The notes beneath the pieces are model-generated. The model was not told where the DNA came from. It saw nothing but the letters and a program-made list of their open reading frames with translations, and searched no databases. Below, in pieces: positions 51,720 through 51,779 of a DNA stretch of 51,779 nucleotides; position 1 is the first letter of the stretch, and each line of letters opens with the position of its first letter. Position numbers and translations under genes: made by a program. The stretch is from Treponema sp. (GTDB taxonomy: Bacteria > Spirochaetota > Spirochaetia > Treponematales > Breznakiellaceae): the NCBI GenBank assembly GCA_031286205.1, contig JAITUR010000069.1, forward strand, positions 1 through 51,779, given 5' to 3'.

Positions 51720-51779
51720 TTATAGAAAATGTTTTTTGCAGCCACTCCATACTTTGACTTTCTGAATTTACCCGGATTT

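Overview
The window looks like chromosomal DNA of a Treponema-type spirochaete, probably close to the host-gut treponemes. The evidence is a FliG1-type second flagellar switch protein, a CheX-CheY module, many lipoproteins with spirochaete-style lipoboxes, an RpoN-to-RpoS-like sigma cascade, and large conserved proteins of unknown function. This placement is inferred from family knowledge; no database was searched.

Layout. 1-670: remains of an Rpn-family transposase-like gene. 683-7938: a DUF2804 gene and a large unknown gene, then (minus strand) fliG1 and an M16C peptidase. 7968-16810: an M15 peptidase, a small XRE regulator, ftsH, polA, and a GH13 alpha-glucosidase behind a LEA14-type lipoprotein. 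16863-21300 is accessory DNA: a second LEA14 lipoprotein, a 137-bp imperfect palindrome, an intact VapB-like antitoxin with a gutted VapC, a phage-repressor-like XRE gene with two matching operators, small phage-like ORFs, an orphan piece resembling the variable region of a diversity-generating retroelement (DGR), the 5' end of a group II intron lying just past a terminator, a polyglycine lipoprotein and a (GA)18 tract. 21429-31420: an alternative sigma factor with a near-perfect sigma-54 promoter, an ATPase-HDOD fusion, an SMC with no recognisable hinge, an SH3 protein with a CHASE2 adenylate cyclase, and a CtpA protease. 31427-38583: carB fused to dapF, a MazEF-type pair wedged between carB and carA, and purF. 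38721-48407 is a signalling block: a FIST hybrid histidine kinase, an HD-GYP phosphodiesterase and a type II pantothenate kinase on the plus strand, facing the operon cheY-cheX-(degenerate lipid kinase)-CheA-like kinase on the minus strand. 48502-51779: an outer-membrane protein, a radical SAM protein and three gene remnants.

How the parts fit. The nucleotide genes (carB, carA, purF) each carry a separate but similar housekeeping promoter. The signalling block links ligand sensing, phosphorelay, cyclic-di-GMP breakdown and chemotaxis. Several genes without a Shine-Dalgarno sequence have a -10 box 5-6 nt before ATG, so leaderless mRNAs appear to be common here, including those of both antitoxins. 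The most notable points are the sigma-54 promoter with paired enhancer-like palindromes ahead of the sigma factor, the CarB-DapF fusion lacking one catalytic cysteine, the orphan DGR-like variable region, the degenerate lipid kinase inside a chemotaxis operon, and the leaderless architecture.
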